Assembly: GCA_964403525.1 (NCBI GenBank)
Contig: CAYOGE010000014.1
Location: 1-64,000, forward strand
DNA length: 64,000 nucleotides
Direction of reading: 5' to 3'
Source: JAJTGZ01 sp964403525
GTDB taxonomy: Bacteria > Planctomycetota > Phycisphaerae > Phycisphaerales > UBA1924
Positions 35,023 through 47,069 of the stretch are shown one piece after another (within the stretch, counting starts at the first letter, position 1; each line of letters starts with the position of its first letter). The notes beneath the pieces are model-generated. The model saw nothing but the letters and a program-made list of their open reading frames with translations. It made no database searches and was not told the origin of the DNA. A program made the position numbers and the translations under genes.

Positions 35023-35805
35023 TCAGGCCGCGAACTTCAACCGGCCGCGGTCACCGGAGGGGATGAACGCCATCATGCGGTCGAGGGTGACGCGGGGGTT
35101 GTCGCCCGCCTGGATGGAGAGGATGCCCTGGAGGACCATCTCGCGTACCAGCATCTCCTCGCTGGAGCGCAGGGCGAGCTTGGCGCCGATCGGGCCGGCG
35201 ATCGCGTTGGCGATCACGGCTCCGTACATCGTCGCACCGACGGCCACGGCGAGCATCTGGCCCAGCTTGCCGATCTCGGCTCCGGCGAGGTTGCCGAACA
35301 GACCGACCTGGCCGATCAGCGTTCCCACCAGCCCGTACCCCGGGCCGTAGAGCACGATCAGGTCGAAGAACTTCTTGCCCGCCTTGTGACGCTCGGCCAT
35401 GGCCGCGAGCTCGACCCGCAGCGTCGCCTCGATCGTCTCGGGCGCCACGCCGTCGATCGCCATCTTCAGGCCGGCCTGCAGGAACTTGTCCTCGATCTTC
35501 TGGCAGTCGGCCTCCAGGGCGAGGATGCCCTCGCGCCGGGCCTTGTCCGACAGGCTGTTGATGGTGCCGATGATCTGCTCGGGACCGGTCCCTTTGGTGA
35601 ACAGGAACGCCTTGATGTAGCCGGGCACCTTCTTCAGCTTGTCCATCGGCATCGCCATGAACACAACCGACGCCGACCCCACGCCCACCATCATGAAGCC
35701 TTCCAGCGACCAGAACATGAGGAAGTGCCCGTGTGACACCTCGTACATGACGAATCCCAGCGCGAAGACGCCGAGCAGGATACCGATCAGACTGGCCTTA
35801 TCCAC
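35023..35805 (-). CDS. motA: Flagellar motor stator protein MotA
   Basis: 260 residues. Four membrane segments: ~5-22, 33-52, then 150-170 and 185-205 (LYGPGYGLVGTLIGQVGLFG, MLAVAVGATMYGAVIANAIAGP). The cytoplasmic loop (~60-145) contains the ATLRVELAAMAERHKAG segment that touches the rotor. GTG 35805 is preceded by AGGGG at 8 bases. First gene of motA-motB-upp. No other flagellar gene is in the window. Confidence 0.92.
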   Translation of the reverse strand: MDKASLIGILLGVFALGFVMYEVSHGHFLMFWSLEGFMMVGVGSASVVFMAMPMDKLKKVPGYIKAFLFTKGTGPEQIIGTINSLSDKARREGILALEADCQKIEDKFLQAGLKMAIDGVAPETIEATLRVELAAMAERHKAGKKFFDLIVLYGPGYGLVGTLIGQVGLFGNLAGAEIGKLGQMLAVAVGATMYGAVIANAIAGPIGAKLALRSSEEMLVREMVLQGILSIQAGDNPRVTLDRMMAFIPSGDRGRLKFAA

Positions 35806-36005
35806 GGCGATGCCCCTGCGTTCGAGAGCGCCGCGGCCACTCCACGCGGAGATGCCGGGCCTCGCGGGGTGTGATCGGACGGTGAGCCCGGCGCGTCAAG
35901 TCGGGTCAGCGCGTGCACAGACGGGCGTGCCGGTTGTGCCGGTGCAAGCCCGAGCCGGCGCCGTTAGCGGACGCGCCGCGAGCGGTGTGCCGGGTCGATA
36001 ACCGC

Positions 36006-38108
36006 TCACACGCCCTGGACCAGCGTCCCGGGCTTCGCCTGCGCGGGCGATGCCTCCAGCGGCCGGCCCTCGACGCGCACCTCCACCACCCCCGGCCGCT
36101 CGGAGCCGCGCGGGCACGTGGGGATCGCCCGGTGGGTGAGGATGGCCAGCGAGTGGGCCACCACCAGCAGCGTGCCCCCCTCGTGCCCGATGACGCCCAT
36201 CCACAGCGGCATGCGCCAGCCGCTGAGAGAGCCGGCGATGACACCGACCGCCATGACGCCCATGGCCGCCAGCGCGAACGCGAGGTTGATCGAGATTGTG
36301 CGGCGCACGCGCCGCGCAAGCGCCACCGACCAGGGCACGGCGCTCAGGTCGTCGGCGAGCAGCACGATGTCGGCGTTCTCCATCGCCGCGTCGCTGCCGA
36401 TGCTGCCGATGGCGATCGCGACGTCGGCGGCCGCCAGCGCCGGCGCATCGTTCACCCCGTCGCCGATAACGCCGACAGCGCGGGCCGAACCGCGGGCGCC
36501 GGCGAGCTGCTGCTTGAGGCGCTGCACGTGCTCAACCTTGTGCTCGGGCAGCTGCTCGGCGTGCACCTGGTCGAGCCCGAGCTGCCGGCCGACCGATTCG
36601 CCCGTCTGCCGGTTGTCGCCGGTGAGCATCACCACGGGGCGCACGCCCAGCGCGTGGAGCCGCTCGACGAGGCACTCGGCGCCCGGCCGGACGGCGTCGG
36701 CCAGCAGGAAGACGGCCGCTACGCCGTTGTGAGCACAGACGTTGCCGATCATGCCGCGCCCTTGAAGTCCGCCGAGCATCTGAACGATCCGCTCGTGCAG
36801 CGCCGGGCCGATCACCGGCTGCACGAACTGGAGCGACCCCATGCGTGCCTCCGACCCGTTCACGGTGCCGCGCACGCCGCGCCCCGCGTCGTAGCGCACG
36901 TCCTCCGCCCGGGCGGGCTGCACGCCGCGCGCTGTGGCCGCTTCGACCACCGCGTGTGAGATGGGGTGGGTTGACGTCTGCTCGAGCCCGTAGGCGACCG
37001 CGAGCATCGCCCGCTCGTCGCCGGTGCCGCTGCCCCCCTCTTGCAGAACGGTGATGCGCCGCACCACCGGGCGCCCCACGGTGAGCGTGCCGGTCTTGTC
37101 GAAGGCAATCGCCCCCAGCCGTGCGAGGCGCTCGATCGACTTGCCCCCCTTGAACAGCACGCCACCGCGGGCGGCGCGGCTGATGCCCGCAAGCGTCGCC
37201 GTGGGCGTCGCCAGCACCAGGGCGCACGGGGAGACGACGATCAGCAGGCCGATGGCGGTGTACATCGCGTCGCGCACGTCACGACCGAGCACCTGCCACC
37301 AGACGAGGAAGACGGCCATCGACACGACGAACACGCCCACGGTGTACGGCTGGCTCAGCCTGTCGATGAGCTGCTGCACCGGCTCGCGCTGCTGCTGCGC
37401 CTCGGTCACCAGGTGAAGGATGCGGGCCAGCGCGCTCTCACCGGCGGGCCGGGCCACCTCGCACTCGATCACGTTCCCCACGTTCATCGTGCCGCCGAAG
37501 ATCTCGTCGCCCGACTCGACGGTGCGCGGCTGGCTCTCGCCCGTGAGCGAGGCCTGGTCGATGCTGCTGCGCCCCATCGTCACGCGCGCGTCGGTTGGCA
37601 CCTGCTCCCCCGGGCGGACCCGCACGCGGTCGCCCGCCTTGAGTTCATCCGGAGAGACCAGCGCCCAGGCGCTGGTGGTTGGGTCCCACCGCTCGGCCTT
37701 GGTCGGCATGAGCCTGTGGAGCGCCTCGACGCTCCGCGTCGTCTTCTCCATCGCGAGCTCTTCGAGCCCGCCGGCGAGCACAAACAGGAAGAGCAGCAGC
37801 GCCCCCTCCGCCGGGGCACCGATCGCCGCCGCCAGCACCGCAGCGACCACCATCAGCACGTCGATATCCACGAACTGTTTCTTGGCGGCCTCAAAGGCGG
37901 CCTTGCTGCCGTAGAAGAGCCCGATCGCCAGCGCAATCCAGTGCGCAACGGCCTGCACGGCACCCGACGCGCCGGCAAGGTACAGAACAAGGCTGACAAG
38001 GAGCACGCCGCCCGCCGCCAGCGCCATCGTCACCTGCGTGCGCGGTGCGAAGATCAGGTCGGACGCCTTCGGTCCACCGCTTACCGCTCTCGTCTGCTTG
38101 GTGGTCAT
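36006..38108 (-). CDS. P1B-4-type heavy-metal-exporting ATPase
   Basis: 700 residues. Pumps divalent metal ions across the inner membrane using ATP. There is no N-terminal metal-binding domain. Eight hydrophobic segments are visible. The actuator loop carries ASLTGES, the transmembrane metal motif is SPC at 293-295, the phosphorylated Asp is D337 in DKTGTLT, and MLTGDN and GDGVNDAPALAAADVAIAIG follow. H642 in HEGGT lies in the sixth core helix. SPC plus HEGG(T) is the mark of the P1B-4 group, associated with cobalt, iron or zinc efflux. It overlaps the small membrane protein upstream by 4 bases. Confidence 0.9.
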   Translation of the reverse strand: MTTKQTRAVSGGPKASDLIFAPRTQVTMALAAGGVLLVSLVLYLAGASGAVQAVAHWIALAIGLFYGSKAAFEAAKKQFVDIDVLMVVAAVLAAAIGAPAEGALLLFLFVLAGGLEELAMEKTTRSVEALHRLMPTKAERWDPTTSAWALVSPDELKAGDRVRVRPGEQVPTDARVTMGRSSIDQASLTGESQPRTVESGDEIFGGTMNVGNVIECEVARPAGESALARILHLVTEAQQQREPVQQLIDRLSQPYTVGVFVVSMAVFLVWWQVLGRDVRDAMYTAIGLLIVVSPCALVLATPTATLAGISRAARGGVLFKGGKSIERLARLGAIAFDKTGTLTVGRPVVRRITVLQEGGSGTGDERAMLAVAYGLEQTSTHPISHAVVEAATARGVQPARAEDVRYDAGRGVRGTVNGSEARMGSLQFVQPVIGPALHERIVQMLGGLQGRGMIGNVCAHNGVAAVFLLADAVRPGAECLVERLHALGVRPVVMLTGDNRQTGESVGRQLGLDQVHAEQLPEHKVEHVQRLKQQLAGARGSARAVGVIGDGVNDAPALAAADVAIAIGSIGSDAAMENADIVLLADDLSAVPWSVALARRVRRTISINLAFALAAMGVMAVGVIAGSLSGWRMPLWMGVIGHEGGTLLVVAHSLAILTHRAIPTCPRGSERPGVVEVRVEGRPLEASPAQAKPGTLVQGV

Positions 38109-38356
38109 CGCTGGTGATCTTTGACCGTCGCCGGCGGTGGGGCGGCCTGCCGCTTGTTCTCAAACGGAGGGACCACGATCACCTCGGCCTCCGCTGGGGC
38201 CCTCGGCCGGGCCGGGCGTCGGTCCCAGTGACGTCGCCAGAAAAGGTAATAGATAACCCGCACGGTGACCAGACCGATCAGCACCAGCGCCGGGATGCCG
38301 ACGTTTAACCACACCGTAGATTGTTTACACTCCGGCGATGGCGAAGAGACCCCCAC
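38105..38356 (-). CDS. Small single-helix membrane protein coupled to the P1B-4 ATPase
   Basis: 83 residues if ATG 38356 is used; GTG 38314 (69 residues) is an alternative that avoids overlapping the start of the divergent gene at 38338. One membrane helix (VWLNVGIPALVLIGLVTVR) is followed by an Arg-rich stretch and a Pro-rich tail. Its stop overlaps the ATPase start (ATGA), so the two are translated together. No family is recognised; it could be an assembly or regulatory subunit. Confidence 0.5.
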   Translation of the reverse strand: MGVSSPSPECKQSTVWLNVGIPALVLIGLVTVRVIYYLFWRRHWDRRPARPRAPAEAEVIVVPPFENKRQAAPPPATVKDHQR

Positions 38357-39096
38357 CCACCGCCGCCGCGCAGGTTGCGGGCGTGTTTGCGGGCATCTTC
38401 AGCGCCGGCACGGCCCTGGTGCTCGTCTGGAGCTTCACGCCGATCTTCATGCTCAGCCCGAGCGACCCTGAGGGCCGCGCCGCACTCGCCGCGCTCCTGC
38501 TGGTCGTCGGCCTGCTGGGCTTCCTGGTCTATCGGAGCAGTGTCCGCCTCGCCGCTCGGGTCTTTGTGATCCGCGCCGGGCGATTTGAGGTCCCGAGCGC
38601 TCTGGTGGTCCCCTGCCTGGAAGCGTGCGACTTCCCCTGCCCGCGCTGCGGGTACAGCCTGCGCGGGCTGCAGCAGCCTGTCTGCCCGGAATGCAACGAG
38701 CCCGTCCGGCTGGCGCTGAGCGACTACCACGCCCGCCCGCCGGCCGACGGATTCGGCCTCGTGCTTGGCTGGCTGCTGGTGACAACGGCTTGCTCGCTGC
38801 TTGTCAGCGCTTACGCCGTCAAGCTGGTCTTTCAGATCTACGCGATGATGTCATCGATGGGCGGCGCCGCGATGGCCGGTGGCGGCTCGTTGTCGTACGT
38901 CGTCTGGTACGCGATCTACGGCCTGGTGCCCCTGGGCACATTTGTCGTCTGCCTCGCGCGATTCTACTTCCTGTTGTTCGCCAAGGGCGAGAAGGCCGCG
39001 CGGTGGACCCGCTCAACCGTGCTCGCCCTCGCGATCGCCTTCGCCTGCTGGCTGCTGCTGCTGGGCGTGATCGCAGCGTTCGGCCTCCTGCAATAA
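38338..39096 (+). CDS. Membrane protein with a CPxCG...CPEC zinc ribbon
   Basis: 252 residues. Two hydrophobic segments (~10-35, 45-65), then a cytoplasmic zinc-ribbon knuckle pair (CPRCGYSLRGLQQPVCPECN, ~100-119), then three hydrophobic segments (~140-165, 182-210, 225-250). This ribbon form is frequent in planctomycete membrane proteins of unknown function. A shorter relative lies at 45500-45982. Confidence 0.7.
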   Translation: MAKRPPPTAAAQVAGVFAGIFSAGTALVLVWSFTPIFMLSPSDPEGRAALAALLLVVGLLGFLVYRSSVRLAARVFVIRAGRFEVPSALVVPCLEACDFPCPRCGYSLRGLQQPVCPECNEPVRLALSDYHARPPADGFGLVLGWLLVTTACSLLVSAYAVKLVFQIYAMMSSMGGAAMAGGGSLSYVVWYAIYGLVPLGTFVVCLARFYFLLFAKGEKAARWTRSTVLALAIAFACWLLLLGVIAAFGLLQ

Positions 39097-39276
39097 GCGT
39101 CCCTCAGCCAATGGCTGCGCGGCGTGCATTAATGACAGCGGTCTCAGGCCCGTGCTCGTCGAGCCTGTTTCGGCAGTCGCCAAACCGCCGCCTCAACCCG
39201 CTCGTATAGACGACCGATAAGACCACCGGACACTCGGCACACCGCCGCACCCCGCACCTCCCTTCCAGGAGGCTCC

Positions 39277-40800
39277 ATGGTCGCCCGCGCGATGGACACA
39301 CCGCTGCCCGCCCGACTCGAGTCGCTCCGCGAGTCGATCTGCGCAAAGGCCGCAGACTACGGGCTCACGTTCTCGCCGGTCGTCTTTGAGTGCGTGCCGT
39401 TCACCATGATGAACCAGCTCGCGGCGTACGGCGGGTTCCCGCTGCGCTACCCGCACTGGCGCTGGGGGATGGAGTTCGAGAAGCTCTCCAAGCGTGACGC
39501 CTACGGGCTCGGGCGCATCTACGAGATGGTGATCAACACCGACCCGGTCTACGCCTACCTGCAGGAGAGCAACTCCGAGACGGACCAGAAGCTGGTGATG
39601 GCCCACGTCTACGGGCACGCCGACTTTTTCAAGAACAACCTCTGGTTCGCCAAGACCGACCGCAAGATGCTCGATCAGATGGCCAACCACGCCACCCGCG
39701 TGCGCCGGCACATCGACGCCCACGGGCACGACGTGGTGGAACGGTTCATCGACGCCTGCCACAGCGTCGAGTGGCTCATCGACCCGCACTCTGTCTACCG
39801 CGGCAAGGGCGACGGCGCCGTGCCGCACAGCCGCCACGAGCCGGACCGCTTCCCGGCGAAGGACTACCTCGACCCGTTCATCAACCCGCGGAGCACGATC
39901 GAGAGCCAGCAGCGCGAGCGCGACGAGCGGGCACGATCTGCCAGCGGCAAGCACCCGGCGAGCCCGACCCGCGACGTCGCCCTCTTCCTGCTCAAGCACG
40001 CGCCGCTGGCGCCGTGGCAGCAGGACATCCTCTCCATGATCCGCAGCGAGGCCTACTACTTCGCGCCGCAGGCGATGACCAAGATCATGAACGAGGGGTG
40101 GGCAAGCTACTGGCACAGCAAGCTGATGACCGGACACTTCGCCGACGGCAGCGAGATCGTCTGCTATTGCCAGCAGCACGCCGGAGTGCTGCACATGCCC
40201 GAGGGGGCGTTCAACCCGTACAAGATCGGCATCGAGCTGTGGCGGGACATCGAGCAGCGCTGGAACACCGGCCGGCACGGGCCAAAGTGGGAGGCCATGA
40301 CCGGCCTGGGCCAGAAGGAGGCCTACGACGACCGCTCGATGCAGGGGCGCGACAAGATCTTCCAGGTGCGGTCGGTCTACAACGACGCGATGTTCATCGA
40401 GGAGTTCTTCACGCCCGAGTTCTGCCAGCGCCACCGCTTCTTCGTCACCAAGCCCGACACCGAAGGGATCGCCCCGGCGCCCGCTCGCTCGTTCGAGAAG
40501 GTCAAGGCCACCCTTCTGCACCACCTGACCAACCGCGGAGAGCCGATCGTGTACGTCGTCGACGGCAACTACCTCAACCGCGGCGAGCTCTACCTCGCCC
40601 ACGACTTTGGCGGCATGGAGATCGATGCCCAGCGTGCCCAGCGCGTGCTCGCGAACCTGCGCACCCTCTGGGGGCGCCCGGTCCACCTCCAGGCCGTCCT
40701 CCGCGACGAGCCGACGCTCTTCTCTTGCGGCGGCGAAGACGGCGCAGTGACGACCGAGCGCATCACCGACTCAACACCGCGCCCGGCCCACACAATTTAA
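39277..40800 (+). CDS. SpoVR-family protein
   Basis: 507 residues, cytoplasmic. The N-terminal block (CAKAADYGLTFSPVVFECV, YGGFPLRYPHWRWGMEF), the central AHVYGHADFFKNN and HSVEWLIDPHS, and the MTKIMNEGWASYWHSKLM block are typical of SpoVR/YcgB. The biochemical role is unknown; in Bacillus it affects spore cortex, and in many bacteria it clusters with the PrkA kinase and YeaH. Neither partner is seen here. ATG 39277 has AGGAGG at 6 bases. Confidence 0.92.
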   Translation: MVARAMDTPLPARLESLRESICAKAADYGLTFSPVVFECVPFTMMNQLAAYGGFPLRYPHWRWGMEFEKLSKRDAYGLGRIYEMVINTDPVYAYLQESNSETDQKLVMAHVYGHADFFKNNLWFAKTDRKMLDQMANHATRVRRHIDAHGHDVVERFIDACHSVEWLIDPHSVYRGKGDGAVPHSRHEPDRFPAKDYLDPFINPRSTIESQQRERDERARSASGKHPASPTRDVALFLLKHAPLAPWQQDILSMIRSEAYYFAPQAMTKIMNEGWASYWHSKLMTGHFADGSEIVCYCQQHAGVLHMPEGAFNPYKIGIELWRDIEQRWNTGRHGPKWEAMTGLGQKEAYDDRSMQGRDKIFQVRSVYNDAMFIEEFFTPEFCQRHRFFVTKPDTEGIAPAPARSFEKVKATLLHHLTNRGEPIVYVVDGNYLNRGELYLAHDFGGMEIDAQRAQRVLANLRTLWGRPVHLQAVLRDEPTLFSCGGEDGAVTTERITDSTPRPAHTI

Positions 40801-40819
40801 GGCGAGCGGTGCCACGGGC

Positions 40820-40849
40820 AAAAGAAAAACCGCCGGCAAAACCGGCGGC
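40820..40849 (-). terminator. Terminator of the small lipoprotein gene
   Basis: CCGCCGG (40830-40836) pairs with CCGGCGG (40842-40848) around CAAAA. Read on the minus strand it is followed by TTTTTCTTTT, so it ends the gene at 40875-41135. It may also stall spoVR transcription from the other side. Confidence 0.8.
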
Positions 40850-40874
40850 GACGTTCGCTGAAAGCGAAGCTTGA

Positions 40875-41135
40875 TTACTTGATCGGATAGGGCGTCAGGT
40901 GCGACGGGCGATCGAAGAGCCAGAAACGGCCCATGTCGTCCCACATCAGACGCAGGTTGGTGTCGGCGGTGTGGGCGACACCGTTGTTCACCTGCGCGGC
41001 GGTCGTCACCGGGCCCATCTGTGCCGGCGTCGGGTCGGCGAGCGACTCGCGACGCACCGCGTCGGCGCAGCCACCGAGCAACGTCGCCGCGGCGACAAAT
41101 CCGAAACCCACCTTCAAACCAACGGCCTTGCGCAT
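40875..41135 (-). CDS. Small lipoprotein of unknown function
   Basis: 86 residues. Signal peptide VGLKVGFGFVAAATLLGGC with lipobox LLGGC, then a mature part of ~65 residues containing HTADTNLRLMWDDMGRFWLF and ending SHLTPYPIK. ATG 41135 has AAGGAG at 7 bases, and a clear terminator follows. It forms a single-gene transcript. No family is recognised, although similar short lipoproteins with a W-D-D-x-x-R-x-x motif may exist in relatives. Confidence 0.7.
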   Translation of the reverse strand: MRKAVGLKVGFGFVAAATLLGGCADAVRRESLADPTPAQMGPVTTAAQVNNGVAHTADTNLRLMWDDMGRFWLFDRPSHLTPYPIK

Positions 41136-41382
41136 CTGGAACTCCTTGTCCGAGAAGGGTTTGTATCAGCTTTCGCCCTCGGGGTCAACCCGCCACAGAC
41201 GCCCGACACTGGTGTAAGGTGATCGACGCAGGCCGCCGAACGAGCCGGACGGAATGTGAACAAACGGTGGAAAAACCGTACACGGAATGTGGAATCACGG
41301 CGGCTGGCCGTATCAGGTTTTTTACTGGTCTGCGCCCGTGGAGCGGCTCACGTTGGGCCCTGATTCGGCCGATAGGTTCAGC

Positions 41383-41604
41383 ATGTGTAGCTCTTGCAGT
41401 TCAGCGTCTGGATCAAGCGACCCCGTTTCCGCGTTCGTCGCCGCCCGCCAGGCGCAGATCAGCCAGCAGGCCGCGCTGAAGGCAGCGAAGATGGCGATGG
41501 ACATCTCAAAGGAATCTGGAACGCGCCTGATCGAGAGCCTCATCAAGTCGGCCAACGCCGCGCAGGCGGGCGCGGCCGAGGGCATGATCGATGTGCTGGC
41601 GTAG
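41383..41604 (+). CDS. Small YjfB-like protein
   Basis: 73 residues from ATG 41383 (the frame is open from 41287, but the earlier part looks like leader). After a Cys/Ser-rich start (MCSSCSS) it is one long amphipathic region: RQAQISQQAALKAAKMAMDI, then SGTRLIESLIKSANA. The spacing resembles YjfB-like putative motility proteins. The ribosome site is weak. It lies 176 bases upstream of clpB on the same strand. Function unknown. Confidence 0.5.
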   Translation: MCSSCSSASGSSDPVSAFVAARQAQISQQAALKAAKMAMDISKESGTRLIESLIKSANAAQAGAAEGMIDVLA

Positions 41605-41780
41605 TTCGGAGTAGGGGGCTGCCAAACTGACGGGTGCGGCGGGGTTCGGGCGGGGTTTTTTGGCCAACCAGCGGGCGCGCCGTTTGCCTCTTGACTGTCG
41701 AACCAGCAGGCCGAGGTCTTCGTTCAATCGCTTGAGCGGTGTTCGGAGGCGGTCTCTGCTGATTAGACGGAGGCACGCAC

Positions 41781-44518
<2,738 letters not shown>

Positions 44519-44522
<4 letters not shown>

Positions 44523-45466
44523 CGGGCGGGCGCGGCGCCCGCACCCCTGACCGAAGCGACCAGCGCGTTCTGCTCAGCGCCGAGCGCCTGGATGCGCTTC
44601 GCCGACGCGTTGAACTCGGCGAGTGCATCCTCAGACTCAAAGACGGTCAGCCCCTCGTTGTTGAACTCCCAGTGCCCGAAGTTGTCCCGCAGCACGGAGA
44701 CGTAGTGGACCATCTCGTCGATGAGCTTGCGGTCGAGCTGGCGTATGCGGCGGAGCGTGTCGATCCCGCCGCTCCCTCTGTTGTACCCCGTCCAGAACTC
44801 GGCGCGGTAAGAATCGGACAGGCCGTGCCTGTCGAACACGGCCTCGATATCGGCCTTGAGGGTGTCAAGGCGCGCCAGGGTCGTTGTGTTGGCGGCCCGC
44901 ATCGCCCGCAGGATGCTGAGCCGCTCGTCGATGACGGCGAGCTTGCCGAGTGATTTGGGGGCGACGCCACCCTTAGCCATGAAGTCGGCGCTGAGCTCGT
45001 TGGCTTCTTTGAACACCGCGGTCGACAGCGCCTCGGTCTCGGCTATCGCGGCGGTGCTGCGAACCCGCGTGGCAGCGCCGGCCCGCCCGATCGTCGCCAG
45101 CGCAGTCATGGGGACGTACAGCAGCGAGAGCCCCGCCAGCAGCGAAGCGCCGACAGTGAACAGCACGCTGCGCGCCCGCAGTTGCTTCACCGCGAGGGCA
45201 ACACCAAGCAGCACCAGCGGCACAAGGAGCACGCAGAACATCGCACCGAGGTTCGCGCCGAGTGTGAACCCCGGGCCCTCGGCCGGGTCAGTCGGCGCCA
45301 CCGCCGTCGCGACCACCGCCGTGGCGACCAGCAGCACCACCGAGCAGATGATCAGCCAGTGCCGCCAACTGCCGAGCCTGAAGCGCAGCGGGTCGTTCTG
45401 AGGCGTCAGCGTGTTGGGCTTTGGGAACGGTGAGGCGGTCACCACGGGGGGCGGCGTCGGGTTCAT
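44519..45466 (-). CDS. Membrane protein of unknown function
   Basis: 315 residues. A Pro-rich N-terminus is followed by three hydrophobic segments (~35-58, 70-95, 102-125). The C-terminal ~190 residues are soluble and helical (ALSTAVFKEANELSADFMAK, LSILRAMRAANTTTLARLDT, RQLDRKLIDEMVHYVSVLRD), probably a coiled coil. No family is recognised. Its stop overlaps the end of clpB on the other strand. Confidence 0.6.
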
Positions 45467-45499
45467 GGGGCGAGAGCGTACCGAATCACCCCAGCCGCT

Positions 45500-45982
45500 T
45501 CACGCCGGCACCATCACGTCGATGCCGCACTCCGGGCAACGCCCGTGGGCGGCCGGGGTCACGCCCGCCAGGTCGTACTCGCACCGCCGGCAGTGGCCTC
45601 GCTTGAGGGGCCTGGCCAGCCAGAGCAGGGCCGAGGTCGCCATGAAGGCGCTGACGCCCATGAGCAGCCAGGCTGCGCCGCCGCTGGCAGGCTCAAGCAG
45701 CACCACCGCCAGAGCACCCACGCACGATGAAACCAGACCCGCCGTCAAGCCGCTGACGGCCCGCCGGGCCTTGCCCGCGTACGGCGTGAGCAGCCGGGGG
45801 GAACGCAGCGAGCGTGCCAATTCGGCCGCCGCCCAAGTGGCCAGCAGCGGCACCAGCCCGAGGGTGAGGATGGCCGCGCTGGCGGTCGGGTGCGTCTCCC
45901 ACCAGGTGTCGGTGCTGATCAACAGCGAAGACGCGGCGAGGGCGGCGTAAACGAGCGCCGAACCGATCAGGAAGATGATCAT
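45500..45982 (-). CDS. Membrane protein with C-terminal zinc ribbon, last gene of a five-gene coupled array
   Basis: 160 residues. Four hydrophobic segments (~1-22, 35-55, 78-100, 103-120), then CRRCEYDLAGVTPAAHGRCPECG, a zinc-ribbon pair of the type seen at 38338-39096. Its ATG overlaps the stop of the upstream Cys-motif gene (ATGA), so it is translated with the four-paralogue array. It could be a membrane partner of those proteins. Function unknown. Confidence 0.65.
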   Translation of the reverse strand: MIIFLIGSALVYAALAASSLLISTDTWWETHPTASAAILTLGLVPLLATWAAAELARSLRSPRLLTPYAGKARRAVSGLTAGLVSSCVGALAVVLLEPASGGAAWLLMGVSAFMATSALLWLARPLKRGHCRRCEYDLAGVTPAAHGRCPECGIDVMVPA

Positions 45983-46527
45983 GGCTTAGCTCCGTTGGGG
46001 GCAGGAGGTGCCGGCGTGGGCGGGATGCAGACGATGCCGCCCGTAAACGTCTGCACCGGCGGCTGGGTCTGCCTGCCGATGGCTTTCGCAACCGCGGTGA
46101 ACGGGTGATACCCCGCCCAGGCTGCGCCGGGCCCTTGTTCCATGGCCGCGGCCCAGCCGATGAGCGTGGTGATGCCAAGCGCCGCCGCCACGCGGGCAGC
46201 GCTGCGGCGGGCCCGTACGCGCAGCGACTCGACGCCGACTGGGCAGTCGGCGGTGAGGATGGTGCCGTCGGCGCGCCGGTAGATGCGGGCGCAGAGGCGT
46301 TCGATCGGTGAGCCGTCGTCGTTAAACGCCGAACGCAGGAGCGCCTCCGCCTCGGCCTCGCTCATCCCGGCGATGTTGTGAACGTCGAGCCTGCACGCGG
46401 CGCAGTGGCGCGTCCGCTCGTCGCCGGTCATCTCCTCCCAGCGTTCGTGGCACGGCGCGGCGATCTGTGCGCGTTGAAGCAGCGGCAGAGACACGGAGGG
46501 GGCAGGGGCTGCAGCGGCCGTTGTCAT
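45979..46527 (-). CDS. Cys-motif membrane protein, array member 4
   Basis: 182 residues. Shares with its three upstream neighbours the block SLPLLQRAQIAAPCHERWEEM, GDERTRHCAACRLDVHNIAG, EAEALL, CARIYRRADGTILTADCPVG, then a basic helix and a hydrophobic segment (VAAALGITTLIGWAAAM), then a Pro-rich tail. The conserved Cys and His residues (PC, HCxxC, C, DC) suggest a metal site or redox function in the cytoplasm. It starts 4 bases inside member 3. Function unknown. Confidence 0.65.
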   Translation of the reverse strand: MTTAAAAPAPSVSLPLLQRAQIAAPCHERWEEMTGDERTRHCAACRLDVHNIAGMSEAEAEALLRSAFNDDGSPIERLCARIYRRADGTILTADCPVGVESLRVRARRSAARVAAALGITTLIGWAAAMEQGPGAAWAGYHPFTAVAKAIGRQTQPPVQTFTGGIVCIPPTPAPPAPNGAKP

Positions 46528-47069
46528 TGCGTTGCTCCATTGCCGAGCCAGTTGAGAACGGGCGGCGCGGGCTGCGCCGGGGGCATGTAGACATCGCCCA
46601 GCACCATGCGGGTCGGGGCGGGGGGCATCACCGGGCCACCGCGCAGGTAGTTGGCCACCGCCGTCAGCGGCTGGGTGTGCGCGAAGGCGTAGCGGTTTGT
46701 CTCCCGTGCTGCGGCCCACGCGACCAGCGTGGTGAGACCGATCGCCGCCGCGGCGCGGGCGACGGCGCGGCGCGTCTTGGCGCGCACAGCGGCGAGCCCG
46801 ACAGGGCAGTCCGCGGTAAGGATGGTGCCGTCTGACCGCCGGAAGATCGCGGCGCACAGGCGCTTGTTCGATGTGCCGTCGTCGTTGAGCGCGGAGCGCA
46901 GCAGGCTCTCGGCCTCCTGCTCGCTGAGCCCGGCGATGTTGTGTACGTCGAGGCTGCACCGTTCGCAGTGACGCTTGCGGTCGTCGCCCTTCATGTCTTC
47001 CCAGCGGGCCGAGCAAGGGGAAGCGATCTGGATGCGCTGCAGCAGCGGCAGCGGGAGCGACCCGTTCAT
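46524..47069 (-). CDS. Cys-motif membrane protein, array member 3
   Basis: 181 residues from ATG 47069, the only start that fits the conserved N-terminus (MNGSLPLPLLQRIQIASPC). The block RHCERCSLDVHNIAGLSEQE and LCAAIFRRSDGTILTADCPV keep all five family cysteines, followed by AAAIGLTTLVAWAAARE as the probable membrane helix and a Pro-rich tail (MPPAPTRMVLGDVYMPPAQP). It overlaps both neighbours by 4 bases. Closest to array member 1 in the LTTLVAWAAARET region, so recent duplication is likely. Confidence 0.65.
   Translation of the reverse strand: MNGSLPLPLLQRIQIASPCSARWEDMKGDDRKRHCERCSLDVHNIAGLSEQEAESLLRSALNDDGTSNKRLCAAIFRRSDGTILTADCPVGLAAVRAKTRRAVARAAAAIGLTTLVAWAAARETNRYAFAHTQPLTAVANYLRGGPVMPPAPTRMVLGDVYMPPAQPAPPVLNWLGNGATQ

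Noticed and set aside
33502..35736. 744-codon plus-strand ORF opposite upp, motB and motA
   Set aside because: Antisense shadow crossing three well-supported genes and their spacers.
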